DNA of 64,000 nt from Rathayibacter sp. VKM Ac-2754 (lineage in GTDB: Bacteria > Actinomycetota > Actinomycetes > Actinomycetales > Microbacteriaceae), in the NCBI RefSeq assembly GCF_009807095.1, contig NZ_WUCC01000006.1, forward strand, positions 248,001 to 312,000. Reading direction: 5' to 3'. This document shows, piece after piece, positions 53,808 to 62,311 of this stretch (positions are counted from its first letter, which is position 1; each line of letters starts with the position of its first letter). The translations under genes and the position numbers were made by a program. The notes beneath the pieces are model-generated. The model saw nothing but the letters and a program-made list of their open reading frames with translations. It had not been told where the DNA came from and searched no databases.

Positions 53808-54506
53808 TCAGCGCCGCCCGCGGATGCCGGCCGCGCGGTGACGACGCAGGCTGCGGATCACCAGGGCGATCACGAGCACGCCGATGGCGCCGTAGATGAT
53901 CGCGTCGAGCACGCCCGCGTACTGGTCGACGAGCTCGTACTGCGTGCCGAGCGCGGCACCGAGACCGATGAGCAGGCCGTTCCAGACACCCGAGCCGAGG
54001 ATCGTCAGACCCGAGAACAGGAGGAGGTTCATCCGCTCCGATCCCGCGGGCAGCGAGATGAGACTCCGGACCCCCGGGATCAGCCGGCCGAACAGCACCG
54101 CCCAGGTGCCGTGACGGCGGAACCAGCCGACGGCCTTCTCGAAGTCCTCGCGGTCGACGAGAGGCAGCTTCGAGAGGAGGCGGATCGAGCGCTCCGTGCC
54201 GATGCGGTAGCCGAGCCAGTACAGGATCAGGCCGCCGAGGTAGGCGCCGAGGGTCGCCGTGACGACGACGAGGATCAGGTTCATCCGCCCCTGCTGCGCG
54301 AGGAACCCCGCGAGCGGCAGCACCAGCTCGCTCGGGATGGGCGGGAACACCGTCTCGATCAGGGTCAGCAGACCGACTCCGACCTCGCCGAGAGCGGCGA
54401 TCACCCGCGCGGCGACGCCGACGAGCCCGGAGAGCTCGTCGATGCTGTCGGAGGAGGAAGCGGTGGCCAGGGACGCCGGGGCGAGGGCGAGGGTCGCGAT
54501 CGTCAT
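53808..54506 (-). CDS. DedA-family membrane protein
   Basis: A 232-aa integral membrane protein of the DedA/VTT family, implicated in lipid carrier flipping. The conserved signature ETVFPPIPSELVLPLAGFLAQQG (about residues 51-73) and the GRLIPGVRSLISLPAGSERMNLLLF region are intact. About five to six helices and a basic C-terminus. ATG 54506 is preceded by a TAGCTT box 7 nt upstream, embedded in a dyad (54507-54526). Confidence 0.9.
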   Translation of the reverse strand: MTIATLALAPASLATASSSDSIDELSGLVGVAARVIAALGEVGVGLLTLIETVFPPIPSELVLPLAGFLAQQGRMNLILVVVTATLGAYLGGLILYWLGYRIGTERSIRLLSKLPLVDREDFEKAVGWFRRHGTWAVLFGRLIPGVRSLISLPAGSERMNLLLFSGLTILGSGVWNGLLIGLGAALGTQYELVDQYAGVLDAIIYGAIGVLVIALVIRSLRRHRAAGIRGRR

Positions 54507-54526
54507 GACTGAGAAGCTACTCAGTC
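54507..54526. promoter_or_regulatory. Dyad over the DedA -10 region
   Basis: GACTGAG-N6-CTCAGTC inverted repeat enclosing the TAGCTT box that precedes ATG 54506. Possible repressor site at a leaderless promoter; no regulator is known. Confidence 0.35.
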
Positions 54527-54560
54527 CTCCGCGGCGGCGCCTGGGAAAGCGGCCGCCGGG

Positions 54561-55268
54561 TCAGGGCGCACCGGTGAGGACGACCGTGCCGGAGCCCTGC
54601 ACCCGCACCTCGACGGCGGCGATCTCGGCCAGCGAGAGGCCGGTGGCGAGGGTCGGGTGCACGGTGCTGCCCGGCGTGCTCGTCCACGAACCGACGGGCG
54701 CGGTCTCTCCGGAGGTGTCGGTCACGTACATGACGTAGCCGACGCCGCCCGCGTACGCACCGGTCTCGCCGTCGGCGGCGCCCCAGGTGCAGTCCATGTC
54801 GATCCGCGTGCCCCACTCCTCCGCGACGAACTCGACGGTCGCCTCGACGGGCACGCCGGGGGCGCCCGCCAGCGCGACGGTGGCGCTCGCTGTCTCGACG
54901 CTCTGGAGCGCCGGGGCCACCATCATCGGCAGGGCCACCGCGGCCGCGGCCGAGACTCCGGCCGCCGCGAGGACCAGGCCGGCGATCTTGAGCCGCGTGC
55001 GCCGGCGGGCGGACGCGGTCGCCGCGGCCAGGCTCGACAGGAGGGCGGGCGGCGACGCCTCGACCGCGCGCTCCTCGGGGGTCTCGAGGAGGCCCAGCGC
55101 CTCGTCGTGCGACAGGTGCGAGAGGATCCCGGGCAGGGGCACGAACTCGGCGAGCGCGTCGCGGCAGCCGCCGCAGGCGCGCAGGTGCAGCTCGTACGCC
55201 CGGCGGTCGGCCGCCGACAGTGCGCCGAGCAGGTAGGCGGCGTCCCAGTCGTCGAAGTCGTCCTTCAC
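54561..55268 (-). CDS. Anti-sigma-K-type factor
   Basis: A 235-aa membrane anti-sigma factor. The N-terminal zinc-binding anti-sigma motif is H28-x3-C32-x2-C35 (HLRACGGC), one transmembrane helix follows (about residues 93-115), and the extracytoplasmic RskA-like domain contains TWGAADGETGAYAGG and STVHPTLATGL. The GTG start overlaps the sigma-factor stop (GTGA), so the pair is made together and the sigma factor is held until an envelope signal triggers release. Confidence 0.87.
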   Translation of the reverse strand: MKDDFDDWDAAYLLGALSAADRRAYELHLRACGGCRDALAEFVPLPGILSHLSHDEALGLLETPEERAVEASPPALLSSLAAATASARRRTRLKIAGLVLAAAGVSAAAAVALPMMVAPALQSVETASATVALAGAPGVPVEATVEFVAEEWGTRIDMDCTWGAADGETGAYAGGVGYVMYVTDTSGETAPVGSWTSTPGSTVHPTLATGLSLAEIAAVEVRVQGSGTVVLTGAP

Positions 55269-55774
55269 AGCTCGGTCACCCCCCGCTCCTGCAGCGCCAG
55301 CTTGAGGGCCCGCATCCCGTAGTGCATCCGCGACTTGACGGTGCCGGGGGCGATGTCGAGCAGCTCCGCGATCTCGCTCACGCTGCGCCCGCCGTAGTAG
55401 GCGTGCACGATGACCGCGCGGTGGTCGTGGCTGACCTCGCTCAGCGCCTCCGAGAGCAGCCAGGCGTCGAGCACCTGGTCGGTGCGGTCGCCGTGCGCGC
55501 GCTCGGGGACCTCGTCGGTCCCGAACTCGCGGGCGTGACGGGCGCTGCGGCGGTCGTCGATGACGAGGTTGCGCGCCACGGTGTAGAGCCAGGAGCGGGC
55601 GGCCGCCTCGCCCTGCGCGAGGATCTCGGGGTGCTTCCACGCGCGCAGCAGCGCCTCCTGCACCACGTCCTCCGCCAGATGGCGGTCGCCCGTGAGCCGG
55701 AGGACGAACCTCCACAGCGCCGCCGAGTGCTCGTCGTGCAGCGCACGCAGCATCTCGGCCTGATCCTCGGACAT
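55265..55774 (-). CDS. ECF RNA polymerase sigma factor (SigK-like)
   Basis: A 169-aa sigma-70-family ECF factor. Region 2 (about 15-80) has LAEDVVQEALLRAWKHPEI and WLYTVARNLVIDDRR; region 4 (about 110-165) has VIVHAYYGGRSVSEIAELLD and APGTVKSRMHYGMRALKLAL. ATG 55774 with AGAGGTGG upstream is preferred to a GTG at 55780. Partner of the anti-sigma factor that follows. A TACGTT box further upstream is a candidate promoter, and autoregulation is common in this class. Target promoters were not identified. Confidence 0.9.
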   Translation of the reverse strand: MSEDQAEMLRALHDEHSAALWRFVLRLTGDRHLAEDVVQEALLRAWKHPEILAQGEAAARSWLYTVARNLVIDDRRSARHAREFGTDEVPERAHGDRTDQVLDAWLLSEALSEVSHDHRAVIVHAYYGGRSVSEIAELLDIAPGTVKSRMHYGMRALKLALQERGVTEL

Positions 55775-55879
55775 CTCCACCTCTTTCCCTGGTCAACGTA
55801 GCGGGGCGGTGTTCGGTTCACTCGGCGCGCGCGGCCGGCCGGTTCGCGCCGACGCCCGCACTCTGGTACTCCGGGTACG

Positions 55880-57076
55880 GTGACCTTCCCCGATGCCGCC
55901 GACGCCGCCCGCGTGCGCACTTTCCTGCGTGACCACCGCGGGCACATCCTCGACGACATCCGCCACCTGGTCATGATCGAGAGTCCCAGCGACTCGCTCG
56001 ACGCGCTCGAGGAGCTGCACGCCTACCTCGTGCACTGGGTCGGCGAGCGCCTCGGGCACGCGGCCGAGATCGAGCACCTGCGCGAGCAGGACGCCCCCCG
56101 CGCCACGAGCTGGACCTTCCCCGGCTCGGCCCCCGGTCGCGGCGCGCGCGGCTCGCGGGCCTTCCTCGCGCTCCTCGGCCACTACGACACCGTCTGGCCG
56201 CTCGGCACGACCCGCTCGTGGCCGTTCGCCGTCGACGGCGACCGGCTGAGCGGCCCCGGCACCTACGACATGAAGGTCGGCCTCGTGCAGATGGTCTGGC
56301 TGGTCGCGGCGCTGCGGCACGCCCGGCTCGCCCACCCCGCGGTGCGCCTGATCGTGAACGGCGACGAGGAGGTGGGCAGCCTCTCCTCCCGCGGGTTCCT
56401 CGAGCGCCAGAGCAGGGGCGCGGAGGCGGCGCTCGTCTTCGAGGGCGCGATCGGCGACGCGGTGAAGACGGCGCGCAAGGGGATCGGCAACTTCGTGGTG
56501 GACATCGTCGGGGTCGAGGCGCACGCGGGTGTGGAGCCCGAGAAGGGCGCGAGCGCGATCCACGAGCTCGGCGCCCTCATCCCGCGGGTACTGGCCATCG
56601 CGCGGCCCGACGCGGGCACGACCGTCAACATCGGGCTCGTGGGCGGCGGCCAGCGCGTCAATGTGACCACCGGGCGGGTGCGGCTCGAGCTGGAGGCGCG
56701 CATCCGCGGCGCCGCGGAGGCCGCCCGGGTGGAGGCCGAGATGAACGCGCTCGCGGCGTCGGATCCGCGCATCCGGATCGAGGTCCGCGGCTCGTGGCAG
56801 CGACCGGTCTTCGAGCGGACGGCCGCCGTCGCCGCGCTGTTCCGCCGGGCCGAGCGGATCGCGCGCACCATCGACGTGCCGCTGACCGAGACCGCGGTCG
56901 GCGGCGCCAGCGACGGCAACCTGATCGCGGCGCTCGGCGTCCCGGTGCTCGACGGGCTCGGCGCCCCGGGCGAGGGCGCGCACGCCCGCAGCGAGTCCGT
57001 CAGCATCGAGGGGATCCTGGAGCGGATCACGCTGTCCTCGCTGCTGGTCGCGAGCTTCGCGGCCGAGGCCGACTGA
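55880..57076 (+). CDS. M20-family metallopeptidase (carboxypeptidase G2-like)
   Basis: A 398-aa zinc peptidase. Metal ligands are in LALLGHYDTVWP (His and Asp), GPGTYDMKVGLVQM (bridging Asp) and VNGDEEVGSLSS (Glu-Glu); the lid domain is about residues 190-300 with VEAHAGVEPEKGASAI. Members remove C-terminal glutamate or N-acyl groups; the substrate is unknown. No clear ribosome-binding site precedes GTG 55880. It heads a plus-strand series (SRPBCC protein, NCS1 transporter, cysteine hydrolase) with short gaps, perhaps for a nitrogen-containing compound. Confidence 0.87.
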   Translation: MTFPDAADAARVRTFLRDHRGHILDDIRHLVMIESPSDSLDALEELHAYLVHWVGERLGHAAEIEHLREQDAPRATSWTFPGSAPGRGARGSRAFLALLGHYDTVWPLGTTRSWPFAVDGDRLSGPGTYDMKVGLVQMVWLVAALRHARLAHPAVRLIVNGDEEVGSLSSRGFLERQSRGAEAALVFEGAIGDAVKTARKGIGNFVVDIVGVEAHAGVEPEKGASAIHELGALIPRVLAIARPDAGTTVNIGLVGGGQRVNVTTGRVRLELEARIRGAAEAARVEAEMNALAASDPRIRIEVRGSWQRPVFERTAAVAALFRRAERIARTIDVPLTETAVGGASDGNLIAALGVPVLDGLGAPGEGAHARSESVSIEGILERITLSSLLVASFAAEAD

Positions 57077-57106
57077 CGTGATCGACGAGACGATGAGGAG
57101 CACTGG

Positions 57107-57529
57107 ATGACCCTGTTCGAATCCCGCCCGGTGGGCGTCGTGATCGACGCACCCGCCGACGAGGTCTACTCCTTCGTGGTCGACCCGGCGAACCTGCCGC
57201 TGTGGGCCGCGGGGCTCGCCTCCTCCGCCGTCGAGGAGGTGGACGGCCGCTGGTTCGCCGACTCGCCGATGGGGCGCGTCGAGGTGCGCTTCGCCCCGCG
57301 CAATCAGTTCGGCGTGGCCGACCACGTGGTGACGCTGCCCGACGGCACCTCGGTCGACAATCCGCTCCGGATCCTCGTCAACGGAGACGGGGCCGAGGTC
57401 GCCTTCACGGTGCGCCGCCGGCCGGGGATGAGTCTCGACGACTGGGACGACGACTGCGCCCGCGTGGCCGACGACCTCGAGACGCTCCGCGGGCTCCTGG
57501 AGCGCGAGGACTCCTCCCCAGGCGCCTAG
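57107..57529 (+). CDS. SRPBCC-family protein
   Basis: A 140-aa START/SRPBCC-fold protein (polyketide cyclase/dehydrase-like) with a hydrophobic ligand cavity: GVVIDAPADEVYSFVVDPANLPLWA at the N-terminus, VDGRWFADSPMGRVEVRFA in the sheet and a long C-terminal helix (DWDDDCARVADDLETLRGLL). Ligand unknown. Its ATG has AGGAG upstream and lies 30 bp after the peptidase stop. Confidence 0.78.
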   Translation: MTLFESRPVGVVIDAPADEVYSFVVDPANLPLWAAGLASSAVEEVDGRWFADSPMGRVEVRFAPRNQFGVADHVVTLPDGTSVDNPLRILVNGDGAEVAFTVRRRPGMSLDDWDDDCARVADDLETLRGLLEREDSSPGA

Positions 57530-57633
57530 ACCCACCCGATCGCGGGCGGCGGCCGATCGGGCGCCGATGCGGGGCTAGATTCGTCTCACCGTCGGCGCTC
57601 CGGCGGCCACTCCGCGCGAGAACGAGGGACGCG

Positions 57634-59079
57634 ATGACCTCTCCCCAGCCGACCACCCGCCCCGCCGGCGGCATCGAGCTCAACGGCCTCGACACCATCC
57701 AGGAGTCGGAGCGGCACGGCCGGCCCCGCGACCTGTTCTGGCCGTGGTTCGCGGCGAACGTCTCGGTCCTCGGGCTGAGCTACGGCTCGTTCCTGCTGGG
57801 CTTCGGGCTGTCGTTCTGGCAGGCGACCGCGGTCGGCGTGATCGGCATCGTCGTCTCGTTCCTCTTCTGCGGCTTCGTCGCGGTGGCGGGCAAGCGCGGA
57901 TCGGCGCCGACGATGGTGCTCAGCCGGGCGGCGTTCGGCGTCGACGGCAACCGCCTGATCGCCGTGGTCTCGTGGCTGCTCACGGTGGGCTGGGAGACGG
58001 TGCTCGCCTCCCTCGCGGTGCTCGCGACGGCCACGGTGTTCGAGGAGTTCGGCTGGGACGGCGGCGTGCTGACCAAGGTCGTCGCGCTGATCGTCGTCGC
58101 CGCGCTGATCGTGATCGCGGGGATCGCCGGGTTCCGGCTGATCATGCGCCTCCAGCTGGCCATCACCATCGCCACCGCGGTGCTCACCGTGGTCTACGTC
58201 GTGCTGGTGCTCGACCGCATCGACCTCGGCGCCGTGGCGAGCCTGCCCGCCGGGTCGACGGCGGCCGTGATCGGCGGGCTCGTGTTCATGATGACCGGCT
58301 TCGGACTCGGCTGGGTCAACGCCGCGGCCGACTACTCCCGCTACCTCCCCCGCACGGCGGGCACCGCCGGGGTCATCGGCTGGACCACGATCGGAGGCGC
58401 CGTCGCACCGGTCGTGCTCGTGATCGTGGGCCTCCTGCTCGCGGCCTCGTCGACCGAGCTCTCCGACGCCATCGCCGCCGACCCGATCGGGGCGCTCGCG
58501 AGCATCCTGCCGACCTGGTTCCTGCTCCCCTTCATCGTCGTGGCGCTCCTGGGCCTGATCGGCGGAGCGGTGATGGACATCTACTCCTCGGGTCTCGCGC
58601 TGCTGAGCACGGGGCTCAAGGTCTCCCGTCCGGTCGCCGCCGGCATCGACGGCGTGCTGATGGTCCTCGGCGCGATCTACGTGGTGTTCATCGCGGGCGA
58701 CTTCCTCGGCCCCTTCCAGGGCTTCCTGATCACGCTCGGCGTGCCGATCGCGGGCTGGCTCGGCGTGTTCCTGGCCGACCTGATCCTCCGCCGTCGCGAC
58801 TACGACCAGGAGGCGCTCTACGACTCCCGCGGCCGCTACGGCAGCGTCTCGATCGCGCCGGTGCTGCTCGTCGTCATCGGCGCCGTCGTGGGCTGGGGGC
58901 TCGTCGTCAACTACTCCCCCGGCTTCGAGTGGGAGGGCTACCTCCTCGGCCCGATCGGCGGCCGAGACGGTGCCTGGGCGGGGGCGAACCTCGGTGTGCT
59001 CGTGGCGCTCGTGATCGGCTTCGTCGGCACGCTCGCTCTCTCGCGCTCGGCCGTGCGCCGCCAGGAGTCGCGCGCATGA
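57634..59079 (+). CDS. NCS1-family nucleobase/hydantoin transporter
   Basis: A 481-aa permease with about 12 helices. Features include the N-terminal GIELNGLDTIQESERHGRPRDLFWPWFAAN, GKRGSAPTMVLSRAAFGVDGN, and GWVNAAADYSRYLPRT, the typical cation/substrate site segment of cytosine-purine permeases. The substrate is likely a nucleobase, hydantoin or allantoin-like compound. ATG 57634 has GAGGGA 4 nt upstream. Its end overlaps the following cysteine hydrolase gene by 4 bp. Confidence 0.9.
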   Translation: MTSPQPTTRPAGGIELNGLDTIQESERHGRPRDLFWPWFAANVSVLGLSYGSFLLGFGLSFWQATAVGVIGIVVSFLFCGFVAVAGKRGSAPTMVLSRAAFGVDGNRLIAVVSWLLTVGWETVLASLAVLATATVFEEFGWDGGVLTKVVALIVVAALIVIAGIAGFRLIMRLQLAITIATAVLTVVYVVLVLDRIDLGAVASLPAGSTAAVIGGLVFMMTGFGLGWVNAAADYSRYLPRTAGTAGVIGWTTIGGAVAPVVLVIVGLLLAASSTELSDAIAADPIGALASILPTWFLLPFIVVALLGLIGGAVMDIYSSGLALLSTGLKVSRPVAAGIDGVLMVLGAIYVVFIAGDFLGPFQGFLITLGVPIAGWLGVFLADLILRRRDYDQEALYDSRGRYGSVSIAPVLLVVIGAVVGWGLVVNYSPGFEWEGYLLGPIGGRDGAWAGANLGVLVALVIGFVGTLALSRSAVRRQESRA

Positions 59080-59624
59080 CGCTGCTGGTCGCGATCGACC
59101 TGCAGCACGTGTTCGCCGACCCGGAGTCGCCGTGGGCGTCGGGCGAGTTCGCCCGGGCCGCCGACGGCACGCGGCGCCTGCTCCCGGTCTTCGGCGAGCG
59201 CGTCGTGACGACCCGCTTCGCGGCACCGGCCGAGCCGGCCGGGGCGTGGATCCCCTACTACCGCGACTGGCCCTTCGCCCTCGTCCCCGGGAGCGACCGC
59301 CTCTACGAGCTGGTCCCCGGATTCGAGGGGCACCGGACCCTGACCGCGACGACGTTCGGCAAGTGGGGCCCCGAGCTCGAGGCACTGCTCGACGGCGGAC
59401 CGCGCGAGCTGGTGCTCACCGGCGTCTCGACCGACTGCTGCGTGCTGTCGACGGCGCTCGCCGCGGCGGACGCGGGGGTGCACGTGCGGGTGGTCGCGGA
59501 CGCCTGCGCGGGCGCCTCCGAGACCGATCACCGGCGCGCGCTCGACGCGATGGCGCTGTACGCGCCGCTGATCACGCTGACGACGGTCGACGAGGTGCTG
59601 GCGGGCGTGCAGGACCGAGGGTGA
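59076..59624 (+). CDS. Isochorismatase-like cysteine hydrolase
   Basis: A 182-aa hydrolase. The catalytic triad of the family is visible: Asp in LLVAIDLQHVF, Lys in TTFGKWGPEL and Cys in LTGVSTDCCVLSTALAA. Typical substrates are ureido acids, nicotinamide or N-carbamoyl compounds; the direct coupling to the NCS1 transporter (ATGA overlap) suggests a carbamoyl or cyclic-amide substrate imported by it. Confidence 0.87.
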   Translation: MTLLVAIDLQHVFADPESPWASGEFARAADGTRRLLPVFGERVVTTRFAAPAEPAGAWIPYYRDWPFALVPGSDRLYELVPGFEGHRTLTATTFGKWGPELEALLDGGPRELVLTGVSTDCCVLSTALAAADAGVHVRVVADACAGASETDHRRALDAMALYAPLITLTTVDEVLAGVQDRG

Positions 59625-59723
59625 GGACGGCCGACGCGCTTCGGATCGCCGGAGTCGCGCGTCCCGCCCTCGGTTGCGCCCGACCGCTCGCCCTGAGAAC
59701 GAGCGACGCGGCATGATGGCGGG

Positions 59724-60635
59724 ATGTCCTCCGAGAACGACCGCGACAGCGCGGCGCCCCGAGTCCTGGTCGTCGGCGAAGCGCTGATCGACGTCGTCGA
59801 GCGCGACGGCGCGAGCAGCGAGCACGTCGGCGGCTCTCCCGCCAACGTCGCGCTCACGCTCGCCCGGCTCGGACGCACGGCGACCCTCGTCACCGACATC
59901 GCCGACGACGCGCGCGGCCGCCGCATCGCCGAGCACCTCGGCGCATCGGGTGTCGAGGTGCTGCGCGGTGACTCCGAGCGCACGTCGACGGCGCGCGCGG
60001 TGCTCCAGAGCGACGGCTCCGCCGAGTACGTCTTCGACCTGTCGTGGAACCCGCCCGCCGCGGACCCGGCCGGAGCCGCCCACGTGCACACCGGCTCCAT
60101 CGCGATCTACCTCGAGCCCGGCGGCTCCGCGGTGCTGGAGCTGCTCGAGGCGCTGCCCGCCGGTGTCACCGCGAGCGTCGACGCGAACATCCGCCCCGCG
60201 CTCGTCGGCGAGCACAACGACGCCCTCGCGCGCTTCGAGCGCGTGGCCGCCGCCTGCGAGATCGTGAAGCTGAGCGACGAGGACGCCGAGTGGCTCTACC
60301 CGACGATGCAGCTCGACGAGGTGCTCACGCGGCTGCTCTCGCTCGGAGCGCAGCTCGCCGTGGTGACGCGCGGCGGTGACGGGCTGCTGCTCGCCTCCGC
60401 TGTCGCACGGGCGACGGTGCCGGCGGCGCGGATCGTCGTGGCCGACACGATCGGAGCGGGTGACTCGGCGATGGGCGCGATCCTCGACGAGGCCTTCCGG
60501 CAGGGGCTGGGAGCGCCGAACGGGATGCTGCTCGACGAGCCGGCGCTGCGGGCGATCGGGCACTGGGCGGCCCGTGTGGCGGGGATCACGACGTCGCGCT
60601 CGGGCGCGAACCCGCCGACGCGCGCGGAGCTCTGA
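59724..60635 (+). CDS. PfkB-family sugar kinase (fructokinase-like)
   Basis: A 303-aa carbohydrate kinase. N-terminal VGEALIDVVE and GGSPANVALTLARLGR (substrate region) and C-terminal DTIGAGDSAMGAILDEA (catalytic Asp and anion hole) are intact; AKLSDEDAEWLYP-like segment as KLSDEDAEWL. The family phosphorylates fructose, ribose or related sugars; fructokinase is the best guess. A CATGAT box lies 6 nt before ATG 59724 (leaderless). Confidence 0.87.
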   Translation: MSSENDRDSAAPRVLVVGEALIDVVERDGASSEHVGGSPANVALTLARLGRTATLVTDIADDARGRRIAEHLGASGVEVLRGDSERTSTARAVLQSDGSAEYVFDLSWNPPAADPAGAAHVHTGSIAIYLEPGGSAVLELLEALPAGVTASVDANIRPALVGEHNDALARFERVAAACEIVKLSDEDAEWLYPTMQLDEVLTRLLSLGAQLAVVTRGGDGLLLASAVARATVPAARIVVADTIGAGDSAMGAILDEAFRQGLGAPNGMLLDEPALRAIGHWAARVAGITTSRSGANPPTRAEL

Positions 60636-60724
60636 GGCGGGGGCTCCGCCGGCCCGTCCCCGTGCCGTTGCAGACCCGCCCCCGCGGGCAGATACTGGGC
60701 GCGTTCCCGACAGGAAGGCACCTC

Positions 60725-61141
60725 ATGTCCACGAGTCTCAGCCCCTACATCGGCTTCCGCGACAACGCTCGCGAAGCGATGGAGTTCTATCGGTCGGTCT
60801 TCGGAGGCGAGCTCCAGTCGAGCACCTTCGCCGACTTCCACGCGAGCGACGATCCGGCCGAGCAGGACCTGATCATGCACTCGCAGCTGACCACGCCGAG
60901 CGGCCTCATCCTGATGGGATCGGACACCCCCTCGTCGATGGAGTACGTCGAGGGCGCCCGCATCACGATCGCGATCTTCGGCGAGGACGCCGAGGAGGCG
61001 GGCGGGTACTTCGACGCCCTCGCCGACGGCGGCTCCGTCACGATGCCGCTCTCCGACTCCCCGTGGGGGGATCGCTTCGGGATGCTCGTCGACCGATACG
61101 GCGTCGGATGGATGGTCAACATCTCCGGCCCGTCCGCCTGA
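60725..61141 (+). CDS. VOC-family protein (PhnB/YjdN-like)
   Basis: A 138-aa single-chain VOC-fold protein: LSPYIGFRDNAREAMEFYRSVFGGEL at the N-terminus, LIMHSQLTTPSGLILMGSD in the middle and SPWGDRFGMLVDRYGVGWMVNI at the C-terminus. Members are of unknown function despite PhnB labels. ATG 60725 has AGGAAGG about 6 nt upstream. Confidence 0.85.
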   Translation: MSTSLSPYIGFRDNAREAMEFYRSVFGGELQSSTFADFHASDDPAEQDLIMHSQLTTPSGLILMGSDTPSSMEYVEGARITIAIFGEDAEEAGGYFDALADGGSVTMPLSDSPWGDRFGMLVDRYGVGWMVNISGPSA

Positions 61142-61229
61142 CCCGTCCCGATCGGCGCCCGAGCAGGCGCAGAATGGAGAGACCGCGCTGCTTCCGGGCG
61201 CGGTCCCTCCCCTCTGACGAAGGCTGCAG

Positions 61230-62246
61230 ATGACGATCACGCTCGGGTACAAGGCATCAGCGGAGCAGTTCGGGGCACGTGAGCTCGTCGAGCTCGCGGT
61301 CGCCGCCGAGCGCCACGGCTTCGAGAGCGCCGTCGTCTCCGACCACTTCCAGCCCTGGCGGCACACCGGCGGGCACGCGCCGTTCTCGCTCGCCTGGCTC
61401 GCCGCGGCCGGCGAGCGGACCTCGACCATCCGCCTCGGCACCTCCGTGATGACGCCGCACTACCGCTACAATCCGGCCGTGATCGCGCAGGCGTTCGGCA
61501 CCCTCGGCGTGCTCTACCCCGACCGCATCATGCTCGGCGTCGGTACGGGCGAGGCGCTCAACGAGGTCGCGACCGGCTACCAGGGCGCCGGCGAGCAGAC
61601 CTGGCCCGACTTCAAGGAGCGCTTCGCGCGCCTCCGCGAGGCCGTGCGCCTGATGCGCGCCCTCTGGGCCGGCGACCGCGTCACCTTCGACGGCGAGTAC
61701 TACTCGACCCACGAGGCGTCGATCTACGACAAGCCCGCCGACGGCGTCCCGGTCTACATCGCCGCGGGCGGCCCCGTCGTCGCGAAGTACGCCGGGCGTG
61801 CGGGCGACGGCTTCATCTGCACCTCGGGCAAGGGCATGGAGCTCTACACCGAGAAGCTGCTCCCCGCCGTGGAGGAGGGGCTGGCCGCGGGTGGTCGCGG
61901 CTCCGCGGCGATCGACCGGATGATCGAGATCAAGCTCTCGTACGACACCGACCCCGCGCTCGCCCTCGAGAACACGCGCTTCTGGGCGCCGCTGTCGCTC
62001 ACTCCCGAGCAGAAGCACTCGCTGACCGACCCGGTCGACATGGAGCGGGCCGCCGACGAGCTGCCGATCGAGCAGGTCGCCAAGCGCTGGATCGTCGGCT
62101 CCGACCCCGACGAGACGGTCGCGCAGATCAAGCCGTACGTCGACGCGGGCTTCACGCACCTGGTGTTCCACGCGCCGGGAGACGACCAGCAGCGCTTCTT
62201 CGACGCGTTCGAGCGCGACCTGGCCCCGCGGCTGCGCGCGCTCTGA
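61230..62246 (+). CDS. fgd: F420-dependent glucose-6-phosphate dehydrogenase
   Basis: A 338-aa luciferase-like TIM-barrel enzyme that oxidises glucose 6-phosphate and reduces coenzyme F420. Clear family features are [39 protein letters not shown] (active-site Asp, His and Trp), [34 protein letters not shown] and [16 protein letters not shown]. Length is that of FGD (about 336 aa). GAAGG lies 6 nt before the ATG. It is followed after 65 bp by the FO synthase gene, making a local F420 production and reduction unit. Confidence 0.93.
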   Translation: MTITLGYKASAEQFGARELVELAVAAERHGFESAVVSDHFQPWRHTGGHAPFSLAWLAAAGERTSTIRLGTSVMTPHYRYNPAVIAQAFGTLGVLYPDRIMLGVGTGEALNEVATGYQGAGEQTWPDFKERFARLREAVRLMRALWAGDRVTFDGEYYSTHEASIYDKPADGVPVYIAAGGPVVAKYAGRAGDGFICTSGKGMELYTEKLLPAVEEGLAAGGRGSAAIDRMIEIKLSYDTDPALALENTRFWAPLSLTPEQKHSLTDPVDMERAADELPIEQVAKRWIVGSDPDETVAQIKPYVDAGFTHLVFHAPGDDQQRFFDAFERDLAPRLRAL

Positions 62247-62311
62247 CCCGCCCGACCTCCTCGCCCGCCGACTCCGCGTCGGCCGACCCTCTTCGGAAGA
62301 GCCGCACCCGC

